NCBI RefSeq assembly: GCF_004614165.1
Contig: NZ_SPVG01000210.1
Coordinates: 1 to 57,721 of the forward strand
Direction: 5' to 3'
DNA length: 57,721 nucleotides
Origin: Duganella callida
GTDB lineage: Bacteria > Pseudomonadota > Gammaproteobacteria > Burkholderiales > Burkholderiaceae_D
Shown here: positions 8,527 through 16,667 of the stretch, in pieces
Numbering within the stretch: the first letter of the stretch is position 1
Layout: the number at the start of each line of letters is the position of its first letter
Program-made: the position numbers and the translations under genes
The notes under the pieces: generated by a model
Told to the model about the DNA's origin: nothing
What the model saw: only the letters and a program-made list of their open reading frames with translations
Database searches by the model: none

Positions 8527-11500
8527 ATGGATATCTCGCGTTTCTTCATCGACCGGCCCCGTTTCGCCACGGTGCTGTCGGTCTTCATTTTCATGGTCGG
8601 CCTGCTGGCGATTTTCCAGCTGCCGATTTCCGAATATCCGGAAGTGGCGCCGCCGCAGATCGTGGTGCGCGCGCAGTTCCCCGGCGCCAATCCACGGGTG
8701 ATATCGGAAACCGTGGCGGCGCCGCTGGAAGAGCAGATCAACGGCCTGGAAGGCATGCTGTATTTTGAAAGCCAGGCCACGGCCGACGGCAGCATGACCC
8801 TGACCGTGACGTTCAAGATCGGCACGGTGCCCGAGCAGGCGGAGACGGCGGTACAGAACCGCATCAACCGCGCGCTGCCGCGGCTGCCGGACATCGTGCG
8901 CCAGATCGGCGTCACCACCGAGAAGCAGTCGCCCAACCTGACCATGGTGGTGCACATGGTCTCGCCCGACAACAGCCACGACGCGCTCTACCTGCGCAAC
9001 TACGCGGCGCTGAACGTGCGCGACGACCTGCTGCGCATCCCCGGCATGGGCTCGGTGCTGCTGTTCGGCTCGGGCGATTACGCGATGCGCGTGTGGATCA
9101 ACCCGCGCCTGCTGGCCGGGCGCAACATGACCGCCGGCGACGTCGTCACCGCCATCCGCGAGCAGAACAACCAGGTCGCGGCCGGTGTGGTGGGCTCGCC
9201 GCCGGCGGTCAACGATACCGACTTCCAGCTGCAGGTCAACGCCCAGGGCCGGCTGATCAAGGAGGAGGAGTTCGCCAACATCATCATCCGCAGCGATCCC
9301 AAGACCGGCGCGCTGGTGCGCATCAAGGATATCGGCCGGGTCGAAATCAGCGCCAACTCGTACTCGCTGCGCAGCCTGCTCAACAACAAGGAAGCGGCGG
9401 CGATCGGTATCTTCCAGTCGCCGGGTTCCAACGCGCTCAAGCTGTCCAACGACGTGCGCGCCACCATGGAAGCCGCCAAAAAGAATTTCCCGAAAGGCGT
9501 GGATTACGACATCGTCTACGATCCCACCCGCTTCGTGCAGACATCGATCGAGAAAGTGGTCCATACGCTGGTCGAGGCGGTGCTGCTGGTGGTGCTGGTG
9601 GTAATCCTGTTCCTGCAAACCTGGCGGGCGTCGGTGATTCCGCTGCTGGCGGTGCCGGTGTCCATCGTCGGCACATTCGCGATGCTGCTGTTGCTGGGCT
9701 ACTCGATCAACACGCTGACCCTGTTCGGGCTGGTGCTGGCGATCGGCATCGTGGTCGACGACGCCATCGTGGTGGTGGAAAACGTCGAACGCAACATCGC
9801 CGACGGCCTGACGCCGCACGACGCCACCGTGCGCGCCATGCGCGAGGTGAGCGGCCCCATCATCGCCATCGCGCTGGTGCTGTGTGCGGTGTTCATCCCG
9901 CTGACCTTCGTGCCGGGCTTGTCGGGCCAGTTCTACAAGCAGTTCGCCGCCACCATCGCGATCTCGACCGTGATTTCGGCGTTCAACTCGCTGACCCTGT
10001 CGCCGGCCATGGCGGCCTTGCTGCTGCGTCCGCACGACGCGCCCAAGGACCGCGTGATGCGCGCCATGGACAAGGTGTTCGGCAAGTTTTTCCACTGGTT
10101 TAACTGCATGTTCCAGCGCCGCAGCGCGGCCTATGGACGCGGCGTCACCGGCCTGCTGCAGCGCAAATCGCTGGCCCTGGTGGTGTACGGCGTCCTGCTG
10201 CTGCTGACCGGGCTGCTGTTCACGCGCATTCCCAGCGGTTTCGTGCCGGCGCCGGACAAGCAGTACCTGATCGGCATCGCCCAGCTGCCGGCCGGCTCCT
10301 CGCTGGGCCGTACCGAGAAAGTGATACGCGACATGAGCGATATCGCGCTCAAGGTGCCGGGCATCGTCGATTCGATCGCCTTCCCGGGGTTGTCGATTGC
10401 CGGTTTCTCGTCGGCGCCGAACGAGGGCATCGTCTTCTTCGGCCTGGCGCCGTTCGAGCAGCGCACCTCGCGCAACCTGTCCAAGGACGCCATTCTCGGC
10501 AAGGTGAACGGCGCAATCCAGGCCATCCAGGGCGCGCGCATGTTCGTGGTGCCGCCGCCGGCCGTCGATGGCCTGGGCAACGCCGGCGGCTTCAAACTGC
10601 AGGTGCAGGACCGCGGCGGGCAGGGCGAGCAGGCGCTGTATGGCGCGGTGTGGGGCAGTGTGCTGGGGCCGATCTACGGCAATCCCAAGTCCGGCATCGG
10701 CACGCCGTACTCGAATTACGATATCAATGTGCCGCAGCTGTTCGCCGATGTCGACCGCACCAAGGCCAAGCAGATGGGCCTGCCGCTGCAGGAAATCTAC
10801 GACACCCTGCAGATCAACCTGGGCTCGCTGTACGTGAACGACTTCACGCGATTCGGCAAGACTTACCAGGTGGTGGTGCAGGCCGACGCGCCGTTCCGCG
10901 CGCAGGCCGACAGCATCACCAACCTGGAGACGCGCAACCAGTTCGGCCAGATGGTGCCGCTGGGCGCGGTGCTGCAGGTGGCGCCGACCTTTGGGCCGAC
11001 GCGGGTGACGCGCTACAACGGTTTCCCGTCTGCCGACATCAACGGCGCCGCCAAGCCGGGCTTCTCCAGCGGCCAGGCGGAAGCCGAGATCGAAAAGCTG
11101 GTCAAGCAACTGCCGCGCGGCATGTCGTACGAGTGGACCGACCTCAGCTATCAGGACCGGCTGACGCGCGACATCACGCTGCCGGGCCTGAACATCAAGA
11201 TTCCGACGCTGGGCGCCGTGCTGTTCCTGTCGGTGGTGCTGGTGGTGCTGGTGCTGACCGCCCAGTATGAAAGCTGGAGCCTGCCGCTGGCCATCATCCT
11301 GATCGTGCCGATGTGTATTTTGTCGGCCTTGTTCGGCGTCTGGATCTCGCACTTCCCGCCGTTCTCGCAAGGCGGCGACCTCAACCTGTTCACCCAGGTG
11401 GCGCTGGTGGTGCTGGTCGGCCTGGCGTGCAAGAACGCGATCCTGATCGTCGAATTCGCCAAGGACCTGGAAGAGCAGGGCCAGCCGATGCTGGAAGCGG

Positions 11501-11823
11501 TGATCAACGCCTGCCGTCTGCGTCTGCGGCCTATCCTGATGACCTCGATCGCCTTCTGCGCCGGCGTGATCCCGCTGATACTGGGCAGCGGCGCCGGCAG
11601 CGAAATGCGGCGCGCCATGGGCATCGCCGTGTTTTCCGGCATGGTCGGCGTGACCGTGTTCGGCATCTTTCTGACGCCGGTGTTCTACAGCCTGCTGCGC
11701 AAGAGTACCGAGAAAGGCCGTGCCCACGCGGCCGAACTGCGGCACCAGATCGACGCGTCCGCCCATCCATTCCACGCCGGCATCGACGATGCCGATCCGC
11801 CGCGCACCAAGGGGGGCGTATGA
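8527..11823 (+). CDS. RND efflux permease, HAE-1 family (MexF-like)
   Basis: This gene encodes 1098 residues, somewhat longer than the usual 1040-1065. It begins MDISRFFIDRPRFA, the typical HAE-1 N-terminus. The proton-relay aspartate pair lies in GIVVDDAIVVVENV (about residue 408) and the relay lysine in VGLACKNAILIVEFA (about 968). Twelve membrane segments and two large periplasmic loops follow the family pattern. The start with resemblance to MexF places it in the MexEF-OprN-like group, which exports hydrophobic drugs or intermediates by proton exchange. The extended C-terminus is polar and cytoplasmic. Its stop overlaps the ATG of the channel gene (ATGA at 11820-11823). Confidence 0.95.
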   Translation: MDISRFFIDRPRFATVLSVFIFMVGLLAIFQLPISEYPEVAPPQIVVRAQFPGANPRVISETVAAPLEEQINGLEGMLYFESQATADGSMTLTVTFKIGTVPEQAETAVQNRINRALPRLPDIVRQIGVTTEKQSPNLTMVVHMVSPDNSHDALYLRNYAALNVRDDLLRIPGMGSVLLFGSGDYAMRVWINPRLLAGRNMTAGDVVTAIREQNNQVAAGVVGSPPAVNDTDFQLQVNAQGRLIKEEEFANIIIRSDPKTGALVRIKDIGRVEISANSYSLRSLLNNKEAAAIGIFQSPGSNALKLSNDVRATMEAAKKNFPKGVDYDIVYDPTRFVQTSIEKVVHTLVEAVLLVVLVVILFLQTWRASVIPLLAVPVSIVGTFAMLLLLGYSINTLTLFGLVLAIGIVVDDAIVVVENVERNIADGLTPHDATVRAMREVSGPIIAIALVLCAVFIPLTFVPGLSGQFYKQFAATIAISTVISAFNSLTLSPAMAALLLRPHDAPKDRVMRAMDKVFGKFFHWFNCMFQRRSAAYGRGVTGLLQRKSLALVVYGVLLLLTGLLFTRIPSGFVPAPDKQYLIGIAQLPAGSSLGRTEKVIRDMSDIALKVPGIVDSIAFPGLSIAGFSSAPNEGIVFFGLAPFEQRTSRNLSKDAILGKVNGAIQAIQGARMFVVPPPAVDGLGNAGGFKLQVQDRGGQGEQALYGAVWGSVLGPIYGNPKSGIGTPYSNYDINVPQLFADVDRTKAKQMGLPLQEIYDTLQINLGSLYVNDFTRFGKTYQVVVQADAPFRAQADSITNLETRNQFGQMVPLGAVLQVAPTFGPTRVTRYNGFPSADINGAAKPGFSSGQAEAEIEKLVKQLPRGMSYEWTDLSYQDRLTRDITLPGLNIKIPTLGAVLFLSVVLVVLVLTAQYESWSLPLAIILIVPMCILSALFGVWISHFPPFSQGGDLNLFTQVALVVLVGLACKNAILIVEFAKDLEEQGQPMLEAVINACRLRLRPILMTSIAFCAGVIPLILGSGAGSEMRRAMGIAVFSGMVGVTVFGIFLTPVFYSLLRKSTEKGRAHAAELRHQIDASAHPFHAGIDDADPPRTKGGV

Positions 11824-13271
11824 TTTTGTCTCGCACACATCTGCTGGCCGCGGCCGCTACTGCTGCCGCGCTGGCATTGGCCGGTTGCTCCAGCGCGCCG
11901 CCGGTGAAGCTCTACCAGCCTGAGCTGGGCGGCGCCTTCGTCAACGCGCCGGCCTCGGCTGTGGCTGCGGCGGAAGAACCGGTCGGCGAATTCTGGCGCG
12001 CCTTCCACGACCCGCTGCTCGACTCGCTGGTACAGCGCGCGCTGCAGGCCAACACCGACCTGCGCACCGCCACCGCCAGCCTGCGCGAGGCGCGCGCGCT
12101 GAACCGCTTTGCCGATGCCGAGCTGCTGCCCAATGTCGGCGTCAACGCCGGCGTCTCGCGCATTCGCGGCACCAACGACCTGGGCGTGCAGAGCACCAAC
12201 AATAACTACGCGGTCGGCTTCGACGTCGCCTGGGAAGCCGACCTGTTCGGCCGCCTCGGCGATGCACGGCGCGCCGCGCAGGCCAACGTGCTGGCCGGCG
12301 CGGCCGGCGTACGGGCGGCGCAGGTCAGCGTCAGCGCCGAAGTGGCGCGCAACTACTTCGAGCTGCGCGGCCTGCAGGAACAGCTGCGGGTGGCGGTCGC
12401 CTCGCTGCAGACCCAGCAGGCGGCGCTGGAACTGGTCGACGCCCGTCTCGACGTCGGCCGCGGCACGGCGCTGGATTCCGAACGTGCGCGCGCGCTGGTC
12501 AGCTCGACCGCGTCCAACGTCCCGGCGCTCGAGGCGGCCTTGATCCGCACGCGCTACCGGCTGGCCGTCTTGTGCGGCCTGCCGCCGACCGCACTCGATG
12601 CCGAGCTGGAGCCGGTGCAGCCGCTGCCCGGGCTGCAGGCGGTGCAACTGTCGGCGATAGGTTCGCCATCCGCGCTGCTGCGCCGGCGGCCCGACATCCA
12701 GCAAGCGGAAGCGCAGGCGGCCGCTGCGGCGGCGCAGGTCGGCGTCGCCCGCAGCGCGCTGTTCCCGACATTGACGCTGGGCGGCACGATCGGCCAGAAC
12801 GCGCTGCAGTTCAGCGACCTGGGCAAGGGCAGCGCCTACGTCTACAACCTGGGCGCGCAGTTGACCTGGAACCTGCTCGACTTCGGCCGCATCCGCGCGC
12901 AGATCGCCGCCGCCGATGCGCGCAACGATGCGGTAATGGTCAACTACGAGCGTGTGGTCCTGGCTGCGCTGGAAGAAACCGAAGGCTCGCTGGCCACCTA
13001 CACGCGCACCCAGCGTCAGACCCAGCTGCTGTTTGAATCGGCGCGCTCGTCGGAACAGGCGGCCGTGATCGCGCGCGAGCGCTTCGCGGTCGGCTCCACC
13101 GACTTCCTGACCGTGCTGGACGCCGAACGCGAACTGCTGTCCGCGCGCGACCGCCTGGCGCAGGCCCAGACCGGCGCCGCCACTTCACTGGTGGCAGTGT
13201 ACAAAGCCCTCGCCGGCGGCTGGGAGGTGCCGGCGCCAGAGCATCATACTTTGACTGAGGAGATCCCATGA
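11820..13271 (+). CDS. Outer-membrane efflux channel lipoprotein (NodT/OprN-like)
   Basis: This gene encodes 483 residues. The signal peptide ends in the lipobox LALAGC. Two outer-membrane efflux repeats (about residues 70-260 and 280-465) and the LLRRRPDIQQAEAQ signature are typical of the NodT family of TolC-like trimeric channels. It completes the tripartite pump with the two upstream genes. The start overlaps the permease stop, and its own stop overlaps the ATG of the cytochrome gene. A degraded copy of the region around LQAVQLSAIGSPSALLRRRPD lies at 19712-19783, beyond the integron. Confidence 0.93.
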   Translation: MILSRTHLLAAAATAAALALAGCSSAPPVKLYQPELGGAFVNAPASAVAAAEEPVGEFWRAFHDPLLDSLVQRALQANTDLRTATASLREARALNRFADAELLPNVGVNAGVSRIRGTNDLGVQSTNNNYAVGFDVAWEADLFGRLGDARRAAQANVLAGAAGVRAAQVSVSAEVARNYFELRGLQEQLRVAVASLQTQQAALELVDARLDVGRGTALDSERARALVSSTASNVPALEAALIRTRYRLAVLCGLPPTALDAELEPVQPLPGLQAVQLSAIGSPSALLRRRPDIQQAEAQAAAAAAQVGVARSALFPTLTLGGTIGQNALQFSDLGKGSAYVYNLGAQLTWNLLDFGRIRAQIAAADARNDAVMVNYERVVLAALEETEGSLATYTRTQRQTQLLFESARSSEQAAVIARERFAVGSTDFLTVLDAERELLSARDRLAQAQTGAATSLVAVYKALAGGWEVPAPEHHTLTEEIP

Positions 13272-13579
13272 AAGCATACATCCCTATCGCGGCACTGGCG
13301 CTGATGGCGCTGGGTGCCGGCACGGCCCAGGCCAGCCCGGAACTGGCCAAGGCCAAAAACTGCACCGCCTGCCACGCCGTCAGCACCAAGCTGGTCGGTC
13401 CGGCATTCAAGGACATCGCCGCCAAGTACGCCGGCAACAAGGAAGCGGAAGCCATGCTGGCGCAGAAAATCCGCAAGGGCAGCACCGGCGTCTGGGGTGC
13501 GATCCCGATGCCGGCTAATCCGCAAGTCAATGAGGCGGAGGCGACCACGCTGGCGCAGTGGGTACTGTCGCAGAAGTGA
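13268..13579 (+). CDS. Small periplasmic class I cytochrome c (c551/c552-like)
   Basis: This gene encodes 103 residues. A cleavable signal peptide ends near AQA. The haem-binding motif CTACH lies at about residues 34-38, and a distal methionine is present in AIPMPANP, as in c551-type electron carriers. The ATG overlaps the stop of the efflux channel gene (ATGA), so it is translated with the pump operon, an unusual partner. AGGAG precedes the start. It ends 18 bases before the integron integrase stop, so it marks the chromosomal edge of the integron. Confidence 0.88.
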   Translation: MKAYIPIAALALMALGAGTAQASPELAKAKNCTACHAVSTKLVGPAFKDIAAKYAGNKEAEAMLAQKIRKGSTGVWGAIPMPANPQVNEAEATTLAQWVLSQK

Positions 13580-13597
13580 AAGGCAGGCGTGGCCCGC

Positions 13598-14548
13598 TCA
13601 ATGATCAAGCGGGCTGATAACGCCGCGCCCGCCGCGGTTCAGAACGTGGGTATAGATCATGGTCGTGCGGACGTACTTGTGGCCGAGCAGTTCCTGCACC
13701 GTACGTATGTCGTAGCCATTCATCAGCAGGCGGGTGGCGAAGCTATGGCGTAGTGTATGCGGCGTCACCTTCTTATCGATATTCGCTTCGATGGAAGCCT
13801 GTACCGCCTGTTCTTCGACATGATGGCGGCGCATCGCGTCCGAGCGTGGGTCGCGCGAGATCCGGCTGGCGGGGAAAACATACTGCCATTTCCATTCCCG
13901 GGCCGCAGTCGCGTATTTACGATCGAGCGCAAATGGCAGGTACACTTCACCGCCACCCTGTTCGCGGTCGCGCTGATGTTGCAAGCGAACCAGTTCCAGA
14001 TGTGCCCGGAGCGGTTCGATCAAGGCGTCTGGCACCATCGTGATTCTGTCTTTCGCGCCTTTGCCATTCCGGACAATAAGCTGGCGCATGTTCAAGTCCA
14101 GATCGAGCACGCGCAGCCGGCATCCTTCCAGTACGCGCAGGCCGCTGCCGTACAGCAGAGACGCGATAAGCCATGCGTTGCCTTCCAGGTGAGCCAGCAG
14201 AGACCGAACCTCGTCCGTGGTCAAGACTGTCGGTAAATGCTGTGGCTGCTTGGCGGTGACCACATCGGTCAGCCAATCCACTTCAAGGCGAAGCACTTTC
14301 TGATACAGGAAAAGCAGGGCGGCTTTGGCTTGCGCCTGAGTCGACGCGGCGAAGTGGCGATCCACTGCGAGATGCGTGAGAAACGCTTCCAGCTCCTGCT
14401 TACCCATTTCTGCAGGGTGCCGCTTGCCGTGGAACAGGATGAAGCGGCGCGTCCAGTCTACATGGGCTTGCTCGGTGCGGATGCTGTAGTGCATTGTGCG
14501 GATGAGGGAGCGTACCTGTTCGAGTAGCTTCGGCGGATTCGGGGTCAT
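13598..14548 (-). CDS. intI: Integron integrase IntI
   Basis: This gene encodes 316 residues, a tyrosine recombinase. By count, the catalytic residues are R138 (GSGLR), H264 and R267 (HTLRH), H290 (LGHKY) and nucleophile Y299 (MIYTH). Between the second and third boxes lies the extra IntI-specific patch (about residues 211-245, including [10 protein letters not shown]), which separates integron integrases from XerC/D. The enzyme inserts cassettes at attI and excises them at attC as folded bottom-strand DNA. All key residues are intact, so it may be active. The start ATG at 14548 faces the attI-like site. It is tail to tail with the cytochrome gene. Confidence 0.93.
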   Translation of the reverse strand: MTPNPPKLLEQVRSLIRTMHYSIRTEQAHVDWTRRFILFHGKRHPAEMGKQELEAFLTHLAVDRHFAASTQAQAKAALLFLYQKVLRLEVDWLTDVVTAKQPQHLPTVLTTDEVRSLLAHLEGNAWLIASLLYGSGLRVLEGCRLRVLDLDLNMRQLIVRNGKGAKDRITMVPDALIEPLRAHLELVRLQHQRDREQGGGEVYLPFALDRKYATAAREWKWQYVFPASRISRDPRSDAMRRHHVEEQAVQASIEANIDKKVTPHTLRHSFATRLLMNGYDIRTVQELLGHKYVRTTMIYTHVLNRGGRGVISPLDH

Positions 14549-14689
14549 GATGCTTTCCCACGGCGTTAGGAGGTTTTATCCTGACCGGAAGCGGAAGTCC
14601 ACTGCTAGACCTTGATCAAATTGCCGTTATCTGGCATCTTGATGTTTTTAAAACGTCAATATTATGTCCACTTTACGTTAGTGCCCACA
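14549..14689 (+). promoter_or_regulatory. attI-like region between intI and the first cassette
   Basis: This 141-base spacer is AT-rich. A core site GTTAGTG at 14677-14683 is the probable attI recombination point: the first cassette's terminal R'' (CTCTAAC, 15071-15077) is nearly its complement. The integrase promoter and any cassette promoter should lie here, but I cannot name convincing -35/-10 pairs or a LexA box. Confidence 0.6.
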
Positions 14690-15076
14690 ATGACGCCAAC
14701 TGTCTACATTTACGCGGATGGATCTGACCTGCACGATGTTGCCGAAGAACTGCTATCGGGCTTCGGTGACCTTGCGAATTCATGGTTCGACCGTGGTGCC
14801 GTTTTAGTGAATTCTGCTCCGGGAAATACGCCTGCGGTGGAAGGCGAGGACTTCCCGGATTGGTTCTTGGGTATTAACATTCCGCTGGCCAGGTTTCATG
14901 ATCGGGAGGTTTCTGAACTTCTCCCTGTCCTGACTACGCTCACTGAATCCACTGGGCGCGAATTTGTAATTGGTGTAGCTGACGAATCCGGACGTACTGA
15001 AGATCTGGTATTTTTTGATGAACGCAATGGCGAAAGCGCGCGACAAGAGCTACTTCAACGCGTGTGTGGGCTCTAA
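14690..15076 (+). CDS. Cassette 1: hypothetical protein
   Basis: This cassette gene encodes 128 residues, acidic and probably cytoplasmic, with no family I recognise. The ATG at 14690 is 13 bases after the attI core, the usual position for a first cassette gene; a longer in-frame start at 14612 would lie across attI and is rejected. The stop TAA falls inside R'' of the following attC, also typical. Being first in the array, it would be the best expressed if a promoter exists in attI or intI. Confidence 0.7.
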   Translation: MTPTVYIYADGSDLHDVAEELLSGFGDLANSWFDRGAVLVNSAPGNTPAVEGEDFPDWFLGINIPLARFHDREVSELLPVLTTLTESTGREFVIGVADESGRTEDLVFFDERNGESARQELLQRVCGL

Positions 15077-15142
15077 CATGGCGGTCAACTGGACTGCCTC
15101 CACGCTGCGCGTTCCGGCAGCCAGTTACCTTGAACGTTAGGC
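15071..15142 (+). other. attC site of cassette 1
   Basis: The site runs from R'' CTCTAAC (15071-15077) to R' GTTAGGC (15136-15142), 72 bases. The interior carries imperfect self-complementarity around GACTGCC and GGCAGCC, enough to form the folded single-strand site that IntI recognises. Confidence 0.7.
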
Positions 15143-15151
15143 TCTGTGATC

Positions 15152-15274
15152 ATGGAAAAAGTCAGCTTTGCGCTAGATGTTGAAGATGGATGGCCTCCCG
15201 TCGCCGTGGCTTCCGCGCTGCGCGCTCCAGCTGCCGGTTATCGCATACGTTGGGCATCTCATGGACATCACTGA
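15152..15274 (+). pseudogene. Truncated DUF4265-like cassette gene fused to half an attC
   Basis: An ATG 10 bases after the core GTTAGGC opens a frame whose first residues (MEKVSFALDVEDGWPPV) resemble the start of DUF4265 proteins. After about 20 residues the frame runs into attC-like sequence (GCTGCGCGCTCC, as in attC 1) and stops at 15272. The right half of an attC remains, ending at GTTGGGC (15249-15255), but no matching R'' for this cassette is present. A deletion between the gene body and its attC explains this best. DUF4265 identity rests on a short stretch. Confidence 0.5.
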
Positions 15275-15509
15275 AGAACAAATAAAGGCTGCGCTTGAAG
15301 GAGGAGGCAATGCTTGGACAGAATTCTTTGTCCTCAATTCCCTTATCATCGCAAGACGAGACAAGAATGGCACTCTCTTTGCCAAGCTCATTGAGGATGA
15401 CGTTTTGTCGAAGGCAGTTAAAGACTTCCTTATAACCCAAGGTATGGTGCAGAACCATTCGCCCAACCAAACAATCCAGCGGACGCCTGACGGCGCCGCT
15501 GATCGGTAA
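15261..15509 (+). CDS. Cassette 2: hypothetical protein
   Basis: This gene encodes 82 residues. The ATG lies 5 bases after the core GTTGGGC, and the cassette's terminal R'' GCCCAAC at 15461 is its exact complement, so the cassette borders are well defined. The first 60 residues form a compact, probably helical domain (EEQIKAALEGGG...FLITQGMVQ); the last 20 (after NHSPNQ) are read through attC sequence and may be incidental. I do not recognise the family. The frame remains open upstream to 15177, but that stretch crosses the previous attC half. Confidence 0.65.
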   Translation: MDITEEQIKAALEGGGNAWTEFFVLNSLIIARRDKNGTLFAKLIEDDVLSKAVKDFLITQGMVQNHSPNQTIQRTPDGAADR

Positions 15510-15517
15510 CGTTGGCG
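15461..15517 (+). other. attC site of cassette 2
   Basis: R'' GCCCAAC (15461-15467) and R' GTTGGCG (15511-15517) enclose 57 bases. Inside, CAGCGGACGCC and GGCGCCGCTG form the L''/L' stem, with an unpaired base as expected for strand choice by IntI. The attC at 17914 has the same length and much the same interior. Confidence 0.8.
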
Positions 15518-15603
15518 TGTGGTCGGAATTGGTGTGCGAGCTGTAGCTCAGAGCTTGGCGCTTGGGCCGGTAGCAAATCAGGCTTCGCGGCTTCGGTAAT
15601 GTT

Positions 15604-15849
15604 TTGGCCCGTGCTGTTTTGCGGGTAGTAGTGATGGTCGGCGTTTTGTCCGCGGTGACGCGCATTGTGCGAACTTCGGTCAGCGCTTTGTCCTTTGCTG
15701 TATTTGGTGCTGTGGTTCCGGTTTGTGTTTGGTTCGTGGTCCGCACGCGCCAACAGCTAGCTCAAGCGGACTGGCCGGACCCTAGCAGTTTTTTGTTTAA
15801 TTTACGGGCGGCCAGCCGCTTAGCACCACGTTATGCCGCAAAAAGATGA
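15604..15849 (+). CDS. Cassette 3: doubtful small membrane protein
   Basis: Between the cores at 15511 and 15748 the only plausible plus-strand frame starts at TTG 15604 or ATG 15633 and holds one hydrophobic segment pair (VLRVVVMVGVL, LSFAVFGAVVPVCVWFVV). It does not stop before the attC but reads through it to 15849, overlapping the next gene. Either the cassette encodes a short membrane peptide with an attC-derived tail or it is non-coding. Frames on the minus strand look no better. Low confidence. Confidence 0.3.
   Translation: MARAVLRVVVMVGVLSAVTRIVRTSVSALSFAVFGAVVPVCVWFVVRTRQQLAQADWPDPSSFLFNLRAASRLAPRYAAKR
15748..15836 (+). other. attC site of cassette 3
   Basis: R'' CGCCAAC (15748-15754) is the exact complement of this cassette's starting core GTTGGCG. 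R' is GTTATGC (15830-15836). The inner arms AAGCGGACTGGCCG and CGGCCAGCCGCTT pair fully except for one extrahelical A, the hallmark attC asymmetry. Length is 89 bases. Confidence 0.85.
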
Positions 15850-16244
15850 AGACAACACAAATCACATTGCTAGCGCTCGCCCTTTTTTCGCCGCTTTCCT
15901 CTGCTTTTGCGGGCGGAATAAAACTCAGCCCTGCATTTGATAAGTGCATTACCAAAGCGGGTGCTGTTGATCCCGCAGTTCTGGAATGTATTGGCAATGA
16001 ACATGAGGTACAAGATCGTCGCCTGAATTCAAGCTACAAAGCTTTAATGGCGAAGCTGGGTGCTTCACGAAAAAAACAACTGCAAGAGGCGCAGCGGCTT
16101 TGGTTAAAGTACGTCGAGGCCAATTGCGACTTTTACTACGACCCTAACGGTGGGACCTCCGCGCGGATGATGTCGGCGCAGTGTTCGGTCGATGCAAGGG
16201 CACAGCGCGCGGGTGAGCTAGAAGATCTCGCAAAATGGAACTAA
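15846..16244 (+). CDS. Cassette 4: LprI-like (DUF1311) lysozyme-inhibitor family protein
   Basis: This gene encodes 132 residues with a clear Sec signal peptide (cleavage near AFA-GG, about residue 23). The mature part has the DUF1311/LprI pattern: a CITKA... cysteine, a VQDRRLNSSYKALM helix, QRLWLKYVEANCDFY and a final cysteine before an ARAQRAGELE helix. LprI of Mycobacterium inhibits lysozyme; many DUF1311 members are periplasmic and uncharacterised. The ATG lies 16 bases after the core GTTATGC. A protective envelope role is plausible but inferred. Confidence 0.78.
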   Translation: MKTTQITLLALALFSPLSSAFAGGIKLSPAFDKCITKAGAVDPAVLECIGNEHEVQDRRLNSSYKALMAKLGASRKKQLQEAQRLWLKYVEANCDFYYDPNGGTSARMMSAQCSVDARAQRAGELEDLAKWN

Positions 16245-16245
16245 A

Positions 16246-16323
16246 GCATAACCATAAGCTCCAGCGGACGCGCTACAGCGGGCTTCGCCCACTTACGCGC
16301 GCCGCTGAGCAATCACGTTGGCC
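16246..16323 (+). other. attC site of cassette 4
   Basis: R'' GCATAAC (16246-16252) is the exact complement of the starting core GTTATGC of cassette 4. R' is GTTGGCC (16317-16323). An inner hairpin includes CAGCGG and CCGCTG arms, with the extra stem GCGGGCTTCGCCC at its tip. Length is 78 bases. Confidence 0.85.
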
Positions 16324-16326
16324 CCG

Positions 16327-16632
16327 ATGAACTATATCGATGTAATTTGGCATACCACTGATCCAGCTAATCCAATTCGGTTGGTATCGGAGCTCGACGA
16401 GCATGGCTTTGAGACACGTAAGCTGGAGTTCTTTCGTGATGGTGCTGTCGGATACGCTGATGAGACAACTTCGGCAAATGGCTGTGCTCTTGGTGAGCTT
16501 GCGGTGGCAGTGCTGGCCAAGATCAACGAGGATCGGGAGTTTGCGGGAGTGGCTATAACAGCGGCCGCCTTTGAAGAACTTTGGTCGGGGCGCTTTTCTG
16601 GCCCAACCATGCAATCAACTCGGACGCGCTAA
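16327..16632 (+). CDS. Cassette 5: DUF6881-like protein
   Basis: This gene encodes 101 residues, cytoplasmic. The N-terminus MNYIDVIWHTTDPANPIR, followed by LVSELDEHGFETRKLEFFRDG and GYADE, matches the DUF6881 pattern as I know it; these small proteins are found beside polymorphic toxins and have been proposed to be immunity-like. ATG 16327 is used; TTG 16318 lies inside the core site. The last residues (MQSTRTR) are encoded in the attC, as is common for cassette genes. Confidence 0.7.
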   Translation: MNYIDVIWHTTDPANPIRLVSELDEHGFETRKLEFFRDGAVGYADETTSANGCALGELAVAVLAKINEDREFAGVAITAAAFEELWSGRFSGPTMQSTRTR

Positions 16633-16661
16633 AGCGCGCCGGTTATTTTGAAACGTTGGGC
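16601..16661 (+). other. attC site of cassette 5
   Basis: R'' GCCCAAC (16601-16607) and R' GTTGGGC (16655-16661) span 61 bases with the tip GGACGCGCTAAAGCGCGCC. R'' differs by one base from the complement of this cassette's own start core (GTTGGCC). The site at 17116 is a near copy of the same length. Confidence 0.82.
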
Positions 16662-16667
16662 CAATAC

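Noticed and set aside
8446-11838. An open frame of more than 1100 codons on the minus strand opposite the RND permease
   Set aside because: It mirrors the permease codons and is rich in His, Gln and Arg, the usual shadow of a high-GC gene; the plus-strand gene has clear family motifs.
14612-14689. Upstream extension of the first cassette gene
   Set aside because: It would place coding sequence across the attI core; the ATG at 14690 fits cassette structure better.
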